Part shown: positions 32,587 through 40,971 of the stretch, one piece after another
Layout of the letters: each line of letters opens with the position of its first letter
How positions within the stretch are numbered: the first letter of the stretch is position 1
Notes under the pieces: generated by a model
Database searches by the model: none
What the model was told of the DNA's origin: nothing
What the model saw: only the letters and a program-made list of their open reading frames with translations
Made by a program: the position numbers and the translations under genes
Assembly (NCBI RefSeq): GCF_001646785.1
Contig: NZ_LRRH01000062.1
Coordinates: 1 to 64,000, forward strand
Reading direction: 5' to 3'
DNA length: 64,000 nt
Source: Rhodococcus phenolicus
Lineage (GTDB): Bacteria; Actinomycetota; Actinomycetes; Mycobacteriales; Mycobacteriaceae

Positions 32587-33006
32587 TCACCTCGCGCCGC
32601 GCCGGCGCCACTCGATCGCCGGGCAGGTGTCCATGACCATCGGGACACCCGCGGCGACCGTCCTGTCGAAAGCGGCCTCGTCGACGACCCCGAGCTGGAA
32701 CCACACGGCCTTCGCCCCGACCTCGACGGCCTGGTCCGCGAACTCGCCCGCCGAGTCCGAACGCCGGAACACGTCCACGACGTCGATCGGGAAGGGCACG
32801 TCGGCGAGGGTTGCATAACCCTGCTCCCCGAGCACCGTCTGCGCCGACGGGTGGATCGGCACGATGCGTTTGCCCCGCGACTGCAGCAGCTCCGCGATCT
32901 CGTATGCGGTGCGGGTCGGATCACCGGACAACCCGACGACCGCCCACGTCTTGCAGTCGTCGAGCATGAAGTCGACGGCACCGGGGTCCTGCCACGAAGT
33001 ACTCAT
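32587..33006 (-). CDS. CoA-binding (YccU-like) protein
   Basis: 139 residues: one Rossmann-type CoA-binding domain, with WAVVGLSGDPTRTAYEI at about residues 21-37 as the nucleotide loop and DTCPAIEWRR at the C-terminus. This is the small stand-alone form related to the first domain of succinyl-CoA synthetase alpha, lacking the catalytic domain. Cellular role unknown. The frame is open further upstream, but the ATG at 33006 gives the family's normal length. Confidence 0.85.
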   Translation of the reverse strand: MSTSWQDPGAVDFMLDDCKTWAVVGLSGDPTRTAYEIAELLQSRGKRIVPIHPSAQTVLGEQGYATLADVPFPIDVVDVFRRSDSAGEFADQAVEVGAKAVWFQLGVVDEAAFDRTVAAGVPMVMDTCPAIEWRRRGAR

Positions 33007-33014
33007 ACGCAGAA

Positions 33015-33803
33015 CTACCCGGAAACGAAGCCCTGTATTCCCACGGTGCACAGCGGTGGCACCGACGGTGTGCACAGCGGTGTGATCGCGCGGGGAGCGG
33101 CCGGCTCGTCGGCGAATGCTGCGGCCACATCGGCCGAAAGCTGCCCGGCCGACCCGTAGGTCGAGGCGGCCACCACGAAATCCGATCCGAAGGAGGCGGA
33201 GGCGTGCGCGGAACTGTGATCGTCCGTCCAGCCCCACTTGGTGCCGATCACCCCCGGCAGCAGTGACGTGCCGAAGTTCTGCGGGTAGCCGTCCGCCGAG
33301 AGTTCGTGGGCCGACGCCATCGCCGCGAGCACCGGTGATCCGGGATCCGTGCGGATCTTCGTCTCCAGGTAGGTGACCATGTCGTAGGTCGACGTCGTCG
33401 CGGTGCCCCAGTATCCGGAGCCGTAGGTGTCGACGAGGCCGAACTCGGAGATCGTCGCCTCGATCGCGCCGGGGTACTTCGAGGACAACCGGTCCGCGAT
33501 CACGTCGTCCGATGCTCTGATCATCTCGACCGCGGCGCCCCGATCCTCCGGATCGCCGTGCCGGACGACGTGCTCGGCGAGATAGAGCTTGACGATCGAC
33601 ATCGCCGTGCGGGATTCGTGTTCGTTCGCCGTTCCGGTCCGGCCGCCGGGCAGGGAGACGAACGAGATCTGGGTGCGCGCGGGCGCGCTGACGGACCCGT
33701 CGGGGCCGGGAATCGGTGTCGGGGCGGCCCACGCCGGCCCCGGCCCCAGCACGATCGCCATCAGCGCGGCAGCGGCCGCGAAAATCCTCGCTGTCCTGCG
33801 CAT
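33015..33803 (-). CDS. Secreted serine hydrolase, beta-lactamase/DD-peptidase fold
   Basis: 262 residues. A signal peptide (RRTARIFAAAAALMAIVLG, cleavage near AWA-AP at about 26) is followed by a domain with an SxxK motif, SIVK at 69-72, the nucleophile region of serine beta-lactamases and penicillin-binding proteins. GTKWGW in the second half could be the KTG-like strand. The middle S-x-N motif is not obvious. It is probably exported and may act on peptidoglycan or an ester, or be a degenerate member. It lies 8 bases upstream of the CoA-binding gene on the same strand. Confidence 0.75.
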   Translation of the reverse strand: MRRTARIFAAAAALMAIVLGPGPAWAAPTPIPGPDGSVSAPARTQISFVSLPGGRTGTANEHESRTAMSIVKLYLAEHVVRHGDPEDRGAAVEMIRASDDVIADRLSSKYPGAIEATISEFGLVDTYGSGYWGTATTSTYDMVTYLETKIRTDPGSPVLAAMASAHELSADGYPQNFGTSLLPGVIGTKWGWTDDHSSAHASASFGSDFVVAASTYGSAGQLSADVAAAFADEPAAPRAITPLCTPSVPPLCTVGIQGFVSG

Positions 33804-33906
33804 ATGCCCGAACTCTAGTCCTTCGGCGGGCCGGATGTGGCCGTACGGGTGAACCCTGCGACAGGCCCGGCTCCGTGCGGCTCGTACCCCTGAAAGGATG
33901 TGCGCC

Positions 33907-34735
33907 GTGTCCGAGACCGCCACCGAGGAATCCGTTGTCGTCGAGCGTGACGGCGCCGTCGCGATCGTGCGGTTGAACCGACCCACTCGGCTCAACGCGT
34001 TCACCACCGAGATGTGCCACCGGCTCCTCGGAGTCTCCGACGAGCTCGACGCGGACGACGACGTGCGCGCGATCGTGCTGACGGGCACCGGCCGGGCGTT
34101 CTGTGCGGGCGCGGACCTCGGGGCGGGTGGCGACACGTTCGTTCTCGACGACGATCCCTCACCGGCGTCACCATGACCCTGCCGGCCGACATCCGGATCT
34201 CCTCGGACACCGCGAAATTCGGATTCGTGTTCACGCGTCGGGGATTGGTGCCGGAAGCCTGCTCGACGTGGTTCCTGCCGCGCGTTGTGGGGATCGCCAC
34301 CGCGGTCGAATGGACCGTCGGCGGGAAGATGGTGCCCGCGGACGAGGCGCTCGCGCGCGGCCTGTACGCGAGATCGTTCCCGCCGGCCGGGTCCTCGACC
34401 GTGCGCTCGGGGTCGCCCGCGAACTCGTCTCCGGGACCGCACCGGTCTCGGTCGCGCTGACCCGGCAACTGATGTGGCGGATGCTCGGCGCATCCTCGCC
34501 CGAGGTCGCGCACCGCGCCGAATCCCTTGGCATCTACGTCCGCGGAACCTCCGACGATGTGCGCGAAGGCGTCGAAGCGTTCCTCGAGAAGCGCGAACCG
34601 CTGTTCCCGAACCGGGTCTCGGACGGGCTGCCGGACTTGTTCGGTCAAGTCGCCGGGATCCGTCGACGGGCGGGATCCAGTCGCGGGCCAGTGCTCAGAT
34701 CAGGTAGATCACCACCACCGCCCCGATCAGGGTGA
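33907..34735 (+). pseudogene. Decayed enoyl-CoA hydratase/isomerase gene
   Basis: Crotonase sequence is spread over three frames. From GTG 33907 (AAAGGA upstream), the frame carries VAIVRLNRPTRLNAFTTEMC and GRAFCAGADLG and stops at 34176. The next frame carries VTMTLPADIRISSDTAKFG and GLVPEACSTWFLPRVVGIAT. After about 34365 the match moves to a third frame (APVSVALTRQLMWRMLG). About 35-40 residues expected between the first two blocks are missing, so there is an internal deletion of non-triplet length and a second shift near 34365. The last frame runs into the convergent cox4-like gene. Confidence 0.85.
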
Positions 34736-34988
34736 CGAGCCAGCCGTCGGTCGCCCACTGCAACCAGTGTGGAGCGCCGCGAACCTCCATGAAGTTCCGG
34801 ATGATCAGGCGGCACTTGACCGCGGCGAGCGCGAGCACCAGCACGGTGACGGTCACGCTCGCGCCGACCGTGCTCGACGAGTGTCCGGGCGCCAGCCACC
34901 ACGAGGTGATCGTGATGGCCGTCAGCACGAGCCACGTGACGGTGATCGTGCGGGTCGAGGTGCCGGGTCGGGTGGTCGTGGTGGACAT
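34695..34988 (-). CDS. Cytochrome c oxidase subunit IV-like membrane protein
   Basis: 97 residues with three membrane segments. RLIIRNFMEVRGAPHWLQ in the loop before the last helix is the signature of the short prokaryotic subunit IV family. It follows the subunit III-like gene by 3 bases. There are no subunit I or II genes here, so the pair is detached from the core oxidase. Confidence 0.85.
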   Translation of the reverse strand: MSTTTTRPGTSTRTITVTWLVLTAITITSWWLAPGHSSSTVGASVTVTVLVLALAAVKCRLIIRNFMEVRGAPHWLQWATDGWLVTLIGAVVVIYLI

Positions 34989-34991
34989 CGC

Positions 34992-35609
34992 TCACCTCAT
35001 CACGTAGAGCAGGGCGAAGATGACCACCCAGAGAAGGTCCACCATGTGCCAGTAGACAGCTCCGGATTCGGCCATCGACACTCTGCGCCGGGCAGGATTG
35101 CGCAGTTCGCGCACGACGACCCCGAGGACGATGAGGCCGATCAGCACGTGCAGCAGGTGGACGCCGGTGATCACGTAGTAGAACGAGTAGAACAACTCGG
35201 AGTTGGTCTGCCCGCCGGTGATCTTCGTGTACCACTCGTAGAGTTTCAGCGCCGCGAACAGCACGCCGCACGCGCCCGCGGCGTACACCAGCCGGATCGC
35301 ATGCCCGTGCCGGCCCTGCCGGACGGCGGGTACGCTGAGCGCGACGAACCATGAACTGGTCAGCAGCACAACGGTATTGATCACAGCGATGTCGACGTTC
35401 AGGTGCTGTTGTGCTTCGAGGAATGCTTCCGGTGTCATCGACCGGTAGATCATGAAGATGACGAAGTAGCCTCCGAAGATGACCATGTCGCCGAGCACCA
35501 TGATCCACATGTCGCGATCTCCCGGCAGGTGACGGGGGGATGCGGCGGCGGGGGCGGTGGTCGTCGGCGCGGTCTGCACGGGGATGTGGGTCGAGCTCGA
35601 ACGGTCCAT
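34992..35609 (-). CDS. Cytochrome c oxidase subunit III / NorE-like protein
   Basis: 205 residues with five membrane segments. The N-terminal cytosolic part ends in LPGDRDMWIMVLGDMVIFG, the family's first helix. Later blocks are FYYVITGVHLLHVLIG and YWHMVDLLWVVIF, with the histidines and tryptophan of subunit III. It is shorter than mitochondrial-type subunit III, as in the NorE branch. Known partners elsewhere are heme-copper oxidases or nitric oxide reductases, but none is encoded in the window. First position of a two-gene pair with the subunit IV-like gene. Confidence 0.87.
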   Translation of the reverse strand: MDRSSSTHIPVQTAPTTTAPAAASPRHLPGDRDMWIMVLGDMVIFGGYFVIFMIYRSMTPEAFLEAQQHLNVDIAVINTVVLLTSSWFVALSVPAVRQGRHGHAIRLVYAAGACGVLFAALKLYEWYTKITGGQTNSELFYSFYYVITGVHLLHVLIGLIVLGVVVRELRNPARRRVSMAESGAVYWHMVDLLWVVIFALLYVMR

Positions 35610-35621
35610 GATGTGACCCCC

Positions 35622-36368
35622 TCAGTCCGGTCCGGGCGAGTCGGCGGGTTCGCGTGCGGTCGCCTGTTTCAGCAGGATCATCAGCGCGCCGAGCCACACA
35701 CAGAACACGACGACGGCCAGCCAGAAGGCGATCGAGCCGTTCCACGCGAACGGTCCCGCCCGGAAGACGAACATCTGGGTCGCGATCACCTCGGTGACGA
35801 TCTGCCAGATACTGACGTAGGCAAGCCATTTCGGGAAGATTCCGTTGCGGTCGTAGAGTATCGCGACCGCGAGGACCAGGTAGGCGGCGGAGAAGCAGCC
35901 GAGGGAACCGTTGTACGACAGCATGCCCAGGTCGTAGAGGAGGCCGATGAGCTCCGGGTCGCGGTCGGGACGGAACGTCGCGGTGAGGAAGCACGCGGCG
36001 ACGAGCAGGAAACCGGGCAGGGCCCCGACCGCCATTCCGCCGATGTAGCCGTAGGCGAACACGGAGCCGACCGACATGCGTTTCATGTGGTAGCCGATCA
36101 GGCCGTTGGTGATGGCGGCGCCGCCGAGCAGGACCAGCAGCAGGCAGAACCCGATCTGGATCGTGGTGTGGTGCTGGGCGAAGAACTCGACCTTCTGTGC
36201 GGTCGACACGTCCGGCCGCGGCGGCGGCGTCACCCGCGTCAGCAGGCAGATGATCACGCCGAACGCGGCGTAGAAGCCGGGGAAGATCCAGTACACGAAC
36301 CGGACGTCGGGTTTGCCGCCGCGCCCCGGTTCCGCGGTGACGTCGCGTTCCGGGATCAGGGTGCTCAT
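35622..36368 (-). CDS. Multi-pass membrane protein, paralogue 2
   Basis: 248 residues with about six hydrophobic segments. Start ATG at 36368 overlaps the previous gene's stop by 4 bases. It is a paralogue of the 36365-37105 protein: FRPDRDPELIGLLYDLGMLSY here against FRPERDPELVLLLNDLAWIVF there. Both have a MKRM loop (YHMKRMSVGSVFAYGY and VQMKRMRQSHVFAYCY) and a C-terminal GPFAWNGSIAFWL / GPLAWDGLLSFWL block. The family is unknown to me. Linkage to oxidase-type subunits suggests a redox or membrane-complex role. Confidence 0.8.
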   Translation of the reverse strand: MSTLIPERDVTAEPGRGGKPDVRFVYWIFPGFYAAFGVIICLLTRVTPPPRPDVSTAQKVEFFAQHHTTIQIGFCLLLVLLGGAAITNGLIGYHMKRMSVGSVFAYGYIGGMAVGALPGFLLVAACFLTATFRPDRDPELIGLLYDLGMLSYNGSLGCFSAAYLVLAVAILYDRNGIFPKWLAYVSIWQIVTEVIATQMFVFRAGPFAWNGSIAFWLAVVVFCVWLGALMILLKQATAREPADSPGPD

Positions 36369-37105
36369 CGGACGACGCCCTCGTCGAGGGCCTGACGCAG
36401 CACCGTCCGGCGCAGGACGAAGAACATCACGACCGTGAACAGCGCGAACGCGCCGTTGCGCAACCAGAACGAGAGCAGGCCGTCCCAGGCGAGCGGACCC
36501 GTCTGCGCGACTGCGGCGCCCGCGGCGGGGATCATCGCCACCGCCGTGGCCAGCGAGTAGTGCCCGACCCATCGGGGGAACACCGCGTCGGGGCCGTTGT
36601 CGAAGTGGACCGCGGCCGCCAGCAGCAGGAACTGGCCGACCACCATGCCGACGGGGGCGATGAACACGATCCATGCGAGGTCGTTGAGGAGCAGCACCAG
36701 CTCCGGGTCGCGTTCCGGGCGGAACGCGGCGACGAGGAAGAAGATGTTCGACAGCGCGAAGATCGTTGCGCCGCTGACGATCGCGGTGAGGTAGCAGTAC
36801 GCGAACACATGACTTTGTCGCATGCGTTTCATCTGGACGACGATCACCATGAAGAACGGGAGGATCATGATCCCGCACAGGTTGAACGTGACCATGCTGA
36901 ACCGGATCCATGCGGTGTTCTCGCTGTAGAACGAGGCGACCTCTCCGGCGGGCAGCGTCGGGGACATCGGCGGCCGGAAGCCGGGGAATGCCAGGCCGGC
37001 GACCAGCAACACGACCGCGGCCGCGGGACCGGTCCACAGGCTGACCCACTGGGCCTTGATGTTGCCCGCGGTAGGGGAGTCCTGGGCTTGTTCGAGTATC
37101 TGCAC
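36365..37105 (-). CDS. Multi-pass membrane protein, paralogue 1
   Basis: 246 residues starting at GTG 37105, which has GGAGG 5 bases upstream. A GTG at 37108 and a TTG at 37117 are possible but sit too near the ribosome site or lack one. Six or so membrane segments, with the shared DPEL and MKRM motifs described for its paralogue downstream. First gene of a four-gene operon (this, its paralogue, subunit III-like, subunit IV-like), divergent from a TetR gene with palindromes in between. Confidence 0.8.
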   Translation of the reverse strand: MQILEQAQDSPTAGNIKAQWVSLWTGPAAAVVLLVAGLAFPGFRPPMSPTLPAGEVASFYSENTAWIRFSMVTFNLCGIMILPFFMVIVVQMKRMRQSHVFAYCYLTAIVSGATIFALSNIFFLVAAFRPERDPELVLLLNDLAWIVFIAPVGMVVGQFLLLAAAVHFDNGPDAVFPRWVGHYSLATAVAMIPAAGAAVAQTGPLAWDGLLSFWLRNGAFALFTVVMFFVLRRTVLRQALDEGVVR

Positions 37106-37119
37106 CACAACCTCCAAGA

Positions 37120-37133
37120 GACTGACTTCAGTC
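37120..37133. promoter_or_regulatory. TetR operator candidate, operon side
   Basis: GACTGA-CT-TCAGTC is a perfect 14-base palindrome just upstream of the ribosome site of the 36365-37105 gene. A bound TetR protein here would block that operon. Confidence 0.6.
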
Positions 37134-37206
37134 GATTCGTCCGCGAGCGGGCCGAGGGGCTTCGGGTGAACGCTAGCGGTCTGCAGCCGTCAGCGGAAGA
37201 ACTTTT

Positions 37207-37220
37207 CTGAGTTGAGTCAG
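37207..37220. promoter_or_regulatory. TetR operator candidate, regulator side
   Basis: CTGA-GTTGAG-TCAG shares the CTGA/TCAG half-sites of the palindrome at 37120 but has a wider spacer. It lies just upstream of a TAGACT (37238-37243) that could be the -10 of the tetR gene, so it would fit autorepression. Confidence 0.45.
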
Positions 37221-37293
37221 TTTTGTGGACGCTGTCGTAGACTCGCCGCAGGTTCGAAACGATCAGCCCGACACGGGCGGAAACGGGTTGTGG

Positions 37294-37896
37294 ATGACGG
37301 CGAGTAAACCGCAGACGCGCGGATCGAAGGGACTCCAGACACGGGAACGGCTGCTCGGCGCCGCGATCGCCGAATTCAAGCGCGACGGGATGGCCGCGGC
37401 CGACACCGGAGCGATCGTCGCCGCCGCGGGCGTCGCACACGGCACGTTCTTCTTCCACTTCCCGACGAAGGAACACGTCCTGCTCGAGCTCGAGAAGCGC
37501 GAGGAGGAACGCATGGCCGCCGAGCTCGAGCGGTTCTTCGTGACCGAGCACAGCGTCCGCGACACCCTGGCCGAAGCCGTCCGCATCCTGAAGGCACTCG
37601 AGCGGCGCCTCGGCAACAAGTTGTTCAAAGATTTTCTGGCCCTGCATTTCTCCACGAAGCGTCCGCCCGCCGAGGAGTGGCCGCACCACCCGGTGATCGT
37701 GGCGTTCGTCGACGAATTCCGGCGCGCGCAGGAACGCGGTGAGATCCCCGCCGAGGTCGACACCTTCCACAACGCGGTCTCGTTCCTCGTCGGTCTCTAC
37801 GCCCTGCTCATCTCGATGCCCGACTCGGACGACATCCGGACGCCGTTCGTCGACCAGTACCTCGTCACCTACATGTACGGGCTCAGGGCCGCGTAG
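37294..37896 (+). CDS. TetR-family regulator
   Basis: 200 residues from ATG 37294; an upstream GTG at 37225 would add 23 poorly conserved residues. The N-terminal helix-turn-helix is typical (ETRERLLGAA-like start, then GAIVAAAGVAHGTFFFHF at about 38-55). The C-terminal ligand domain is not recognisable to a ligand class. It is divergent from the membrane/oxidase-subunit operon and the two palindromes between them suggest it represses both. Confidence 0.88.
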   Translation: MTASKPQTRGSKGLQTRERLLGAAIAEFKRDGMAAADTGAIVAAAGVAHGTFFFHFPTKEHVLLELEKREEERMAAELERFFVTEHSVRDTLAEAVRILKALERRLGNKLFKDFLALHFSTKRPPAEEWPHHPVIVAFVDEFRRAQERGEIPAEVDTFHNAVSFLVGLYALLISMPDSDDIRTPFVDQYLVTYMYGLRAA

Positions 37897-37922
37897 GACC
37901 CCGCGTTCATCGCGCCGGGCGG

Positions 37923-38063
37923 TCAGCGAGCCGACGGATCGAGGCCGTAGGTGCGGATCGCCCGGTACAACGTGGTGCGGCTGATTCCGAGCTCGATCGA
38001 CGCGATCACCACCCATCCGGGCTCGGCGAGATGACGGCGCAGCCCGGCTCGAGCCAGGCGCGA
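37923..38063 (-). pseudogene. C-terminal fragment of a Fis-type regulator
   Basis: Reading the reverse strand gives 46 residues ending in LGISRTTLYRAIRTYGLDPS and a stop. This is the helix-turn-helix end of regulators of the AcoR/Fis type. No start codon or upstream domain is present in frame before stops or the next gene, so it is a relict. It lies downstream of tetR and upstream of the exonuclease gene, in a 304-bp gap. Confidence 0.5.
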
Positions 38064-38200
38064 CCCGAGCTGCGTACCACCCCCGGTGTCACTTCCCCCG
38101 ACCGGATTCGGGGGTGGCGGCGATCGTGTCGGAAGGCCGGGTCAGAATGTCCCATGCGCCGGGGTGCAGCCCGGCCGGGGACGACGAGCCGGAGGCCACC

Positions 38201-40039
38201 GTGATCGATACTCGGACGACGACACTGCCGCGCGAGCACCGTTGGGTCGTCGTCGACGTGGAGACATCGGGGCTGCGTCCCAACGCCCACCGCGTGCTCA
38301 GTGTCGCCGCGCTGGTGCTGGGCGAGGACGGCACCGTCGAGCGCGAGTTCTCCACCCTCGTGAACCCGGACTGCGACCCCGGTCCCGTCCACGTGCACAA
38401 CCTGACCCGCGAACGGCTCGCCGGCGCACCGCGATTCGAGGACATCTCCCGCGACCTCGCCGACATTCTCGACGGCGGCACCCTCGTCGCCCACAACGCC
38501 ACGTTCGACTACGGCTTCCTCGACGCAGAGTTCCGCCGCACAGGAACATCGATGCCCGCACAGCAAAGGCTGTGCACGATGGCGCTGTCGCGGCGACTCG
38601 AACTCGATGTCCCCAACTTCCGGCTCGCCACCCTCGCACAGCACTGGCGGGTGCAGCAGCTACAGGAACACGACGCCTACGACGACGCGCGGGTGCTGTC
38701 CGAGGTGTTCGTACACAGCGCCGCGCTCGCGGACAGCCTGCAACTGCCGCTGCCCGTCGTGAACTGCCGCGGCCGCAAGTCCGTCCACCCGGATCCGGTG
38801 CCGCGCGTCGCGTGCGACTGGCAGAACCCGGGACGGCTCACCGACAGCGGTCTCGTGCAGGGTATGAAGATCGTCGTCAGCGGGTCGACGACCACCCCGC
38901 GCCTGACGCTCGCCTCCCGGCTGACCGACGCCGGCCTCGACGTGATGAACCAGGTCAGCCGCCAGACGAGTGTGCTGGTGTGCAACGACCCGTTCGTGCA
39001 GACCGGCAAGGTCCGCAAGGCCATGGCCCTCGACATCCCGATCATCGACGAACCGCAGCTCGAACGGCTGCTCGCCGGTGTGCGGCCAGGCGTGCCGAAG
39101 GTGGCGGCCGTCATCGATGTGGTGCCGCAGCCCGGAACACCGCTGGAGACCCCGATTGTCCTGGAACAGCCCGCACCGATCGTTCCGCCACAGACATGGG
39201 CACTGGCCGGGCAGAAGCCGAAACTGTGGTCCGGGCGGCGGGTGCTGCTGCTCGGGGGCAGCCACCTCGACGGGGTGCTGATGCGCTCGCGTATCACACA
39301 GCTCGGCGCGCGGCCCGCGCTCAACTTCACCGCCGCAGTCACCGATGTGCTCGTCCTCGACGGCGGCCACGACGACAAGCGCATGCCGCGCGTGACGGCT
39401 CGGCAATTGCCGGTCCTGACCCGAGACGACGTCGACGCCGCTCTCGACCGGGGCGTCGTGCCGCCGCACATGCGCCTCGAAGCGCAACTGTCCGCCCCCG
39501 TGCTGTCGCGCGGCGAAGTCATCGACCTGCCCTCGAAGAACACCTCGTGGGCGGTGAACGTCGCGTGGAAGGCCGAGGCCGGTGGTAGCGACGATGGCGA
39601 CCAACTCGACGTCGACATCGTCGCCTTTCTGCTCGGGGACGACGGCAAGGTCGACACCGACGACGATTTCGTGTTCTACAACAACCCGCTCGTCGACGAC
39701 GGAGTCGTCGAACTGACCGTCGACGGACCCAGCGAACAATGCGTGCGACTCGACCTCGCCGGTCTGCCCGAGGACTGCCGGCGCATCGCGATCGCGGCAG
39801 CCATCGACGGCGATCGCACGTTCGGCGACCTCGGTGCCGTGTCGGTGAGCGTCGACGGCGACGACGTCACCGCCGCGACGTTCGTTCTCGACGCAGGCAC
39901 GACCGAACGCACCATGGTGCTCACCGAGATCTATCGCCGAGACGGCAAGTGGCGGGTGCGGGCGGTCGGGCAGGGTTACGACGACGACCTCGCCGCCCTG
40001 GTCGCCCGGTACGGCGTCGAGGTCGACGAAGACGACTGA
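38201..40039 (+). CDS. DEDDh exonuclease - BRCT - TerD fusion protein
   Basis: 612 residues from GTG 38201, chosen for GGAGG 5 bases upstream; ATG 38147 is an alternative. Residues 15-175 are a DnaQ-like 3'-5' exonuclease: D19/E21 in VVDVETSG, D103 in HNATFD, H157 and D161/162 in HDAYDD. Residues about 220-290 are a BRCT domain (GMKIVVSGSTTTPRLTLASR). A second BRCT-like stretch is at about 345-415. Residues about 435-605 are TerD, with DVDIVAFLLGDDGKVDTDDD, a calcium-binding acidic stretch, and WRVRAVGQGYDDDL. It probably links DNA processing to the Ter stress response. Confidence 0.88.
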   Translation: MIDTRTTTLPREHRWVVVDVETSGLRPNAHRVLSVAALVLGEDGTVEREFSTLVNPDCDPGPVHVHNLTRERLAGAPRFEDISRDLADILDGGTLVAHNATFDYGFLDAEFRRTGTSMPAQQRLCTMALSRRLELDVPNFRLATLAQHWRVQQLQEHDAYDDARVLSEVFVHSAALADSLQLPLPVVNCRGRKSVHPDPVPRVACDWQNPGRLTDSGLVQGMKIVVSGSTTTPRLTLASRLTDAGLDVMNQVSRQTSVLVCNDPFVQTGKVRKAMALDIPIIDEPQLERLLAGVRPGVPKVAAVIDVVPQPGTPLETPIVLEQPAPIVPPQTWALAGQKPKLWSGRRVLLLGGSHLDGVLMRSRITQLGARPALNFTAAVTDVLVLDGGHDDKRMPRVTARQLPVLTRDDVDAALDRGVVPPHMRLEAQLSAPVLSRGEVIDLPSKNTSWAVNVAWKAEAGGSDDGDQLDVDIVAFLLGDDGKVDTDDDFVFYNNPLVDDGVVELTVDGPSEQCVRLDLAGLPEDCRRIAIAAAIDGDRTFGDLGAVSVSVDGDDVTAATFVLDAGTTERTMVLTEIYRRDGKWRVRAVGQGYDDDLAALVARYGVEVDEDD

Positions 40040-40091
40040 CACGGAGGAGGATCGACGCCGAGACACGATCCCTTCGACCGGCAGGACACCC

Positions 40092-40943
40092 ATGACCCTC
40101 GTCTCCGCGGCAGCACTGACAGACCTCCTCGCGTCCGGCACACCCGTCCGGGTCCTCGACGTCCGGTGGTCGCTGACCGAACCCGACGGCCGCGCCGCGC
40201 ACGAGGCCGGGCACATTCCCGGCGCCGTCTACGTCGATCTCGAAACGGACCTCAGCGACCACGGTGCGACCGGGCGCGGCCGGCATCCGCTGCCGTCCGC
40301 CGACGCCCTCGAAGCGGCGTTGCGGCGGTGGGGCGTCGACGACGGCGACACCGTCGTCGTCTACGACGACTGGAACCGTGCCGGATCGGCGCGCGCCTGG
40401 TGGCTGCTGCGCGCTGCCGGTCTCGACGACGTCCGGATCCTCGACGGGGGATGGGCGGCATGGCGTGCCGACGACCGTCCGGTCACTGCGGAACCGGAAG
40501 ATCCGCGGGTCGGGTCGATCACTCTCGCGCGCAGGAACTTCGACGCAGGAGCGCTCGCAACTCTCACCGTCGCCGACGCGGCGGGCCTCGCACGCGACGG
40601 GGTGCTCCTCGACGCCCGTGCGCCCGAACGGTTCCGCGGCGACGTCGAACCGATCGACCCGGTCGCCGGGCACATCCCGGGAGCGGTGAACCTGCCGTCC
40701 ACGGCACTGCTCGGGGAGGACGGCCGCTTCGCGCCCGCCGAGGACCTGCGTGCCGTGTTCGCGGCGCACGGCGTCGACGGTGACCGCAGCGCCGGCACCT
40801 ACTGCGGCTCCGGTGTCACCGCGGCCGTGGTCGTCGCGGCCGCCGAGGTCGCCGGTCTCGATCTCGCGTTGTTCCCCGGATCGTGGTCCCAGTGGTCGTC
40901 GGATCCGGCCAACCCGGTCGAAACCGGGCCCGCGACCGACTGA
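40092..40943 (+). CDS. sseA: Thiosulfate/3-mercaptopyruvate sulfurtransferase
   Basis: 283 residues, two rhodanese domains. The C-terminal domain carries the active-site cysteine C238 in TYCGSGVTA. The N-terminal domain lacks one (YDDWNRAGSAR), as in all two-domain enzymes. Linker and boxes HIPGAVYVDLE and HIPGAVNLPS are family hallmarks. The CGSG loop points to a thiosulfate-type or SseA-type enzyme; the donor is uncertain. It follows the TerD fusion by 52 bases. The gap after it holds repeat copy 2. Confidence 0.9.
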   Translation: MTLVSAAALTDLLASGTPVRVLDVRWSLTEPDGRAAHEAGHIPGAVYVDLETDLSDHGATGRGRHPLPSADALEAALRRWGVDDGDTVVVYDDWNRAGSARAWWLLRAAGLDDVRILDGGWAAWRADDRPVTAEPEDPRVGSITLARRNFDAGALATLTVADAAGLARDGVLLDARAPERFRGDVEPIDPVAGHIPGAVNLPSTALLGEDGRFAPAEDLRAVFAAHGVDGDRSAGTYCGSGVTAAVVVAAAEVAGLDLALFPGSWSQWSSDPANPVETGPATD

Positions 40944-40971
40944 ACGGTCGCCTCGCCGCCGCCCGCCACCG

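Noticed and set aside
34695-35609. Calling these a functional terminal oxidase or nitric oxide reductase operon
   Set aside because: Catalytic subunit I and the copper or heme c subunit are absent, so only the accessory-type subunits can be claimed.
38086-39588. 500-residue arginine-rich open frame on the + strand
   Set aside because: Frame-shifted shadow of the exonuclease-TerD gene, without domains.
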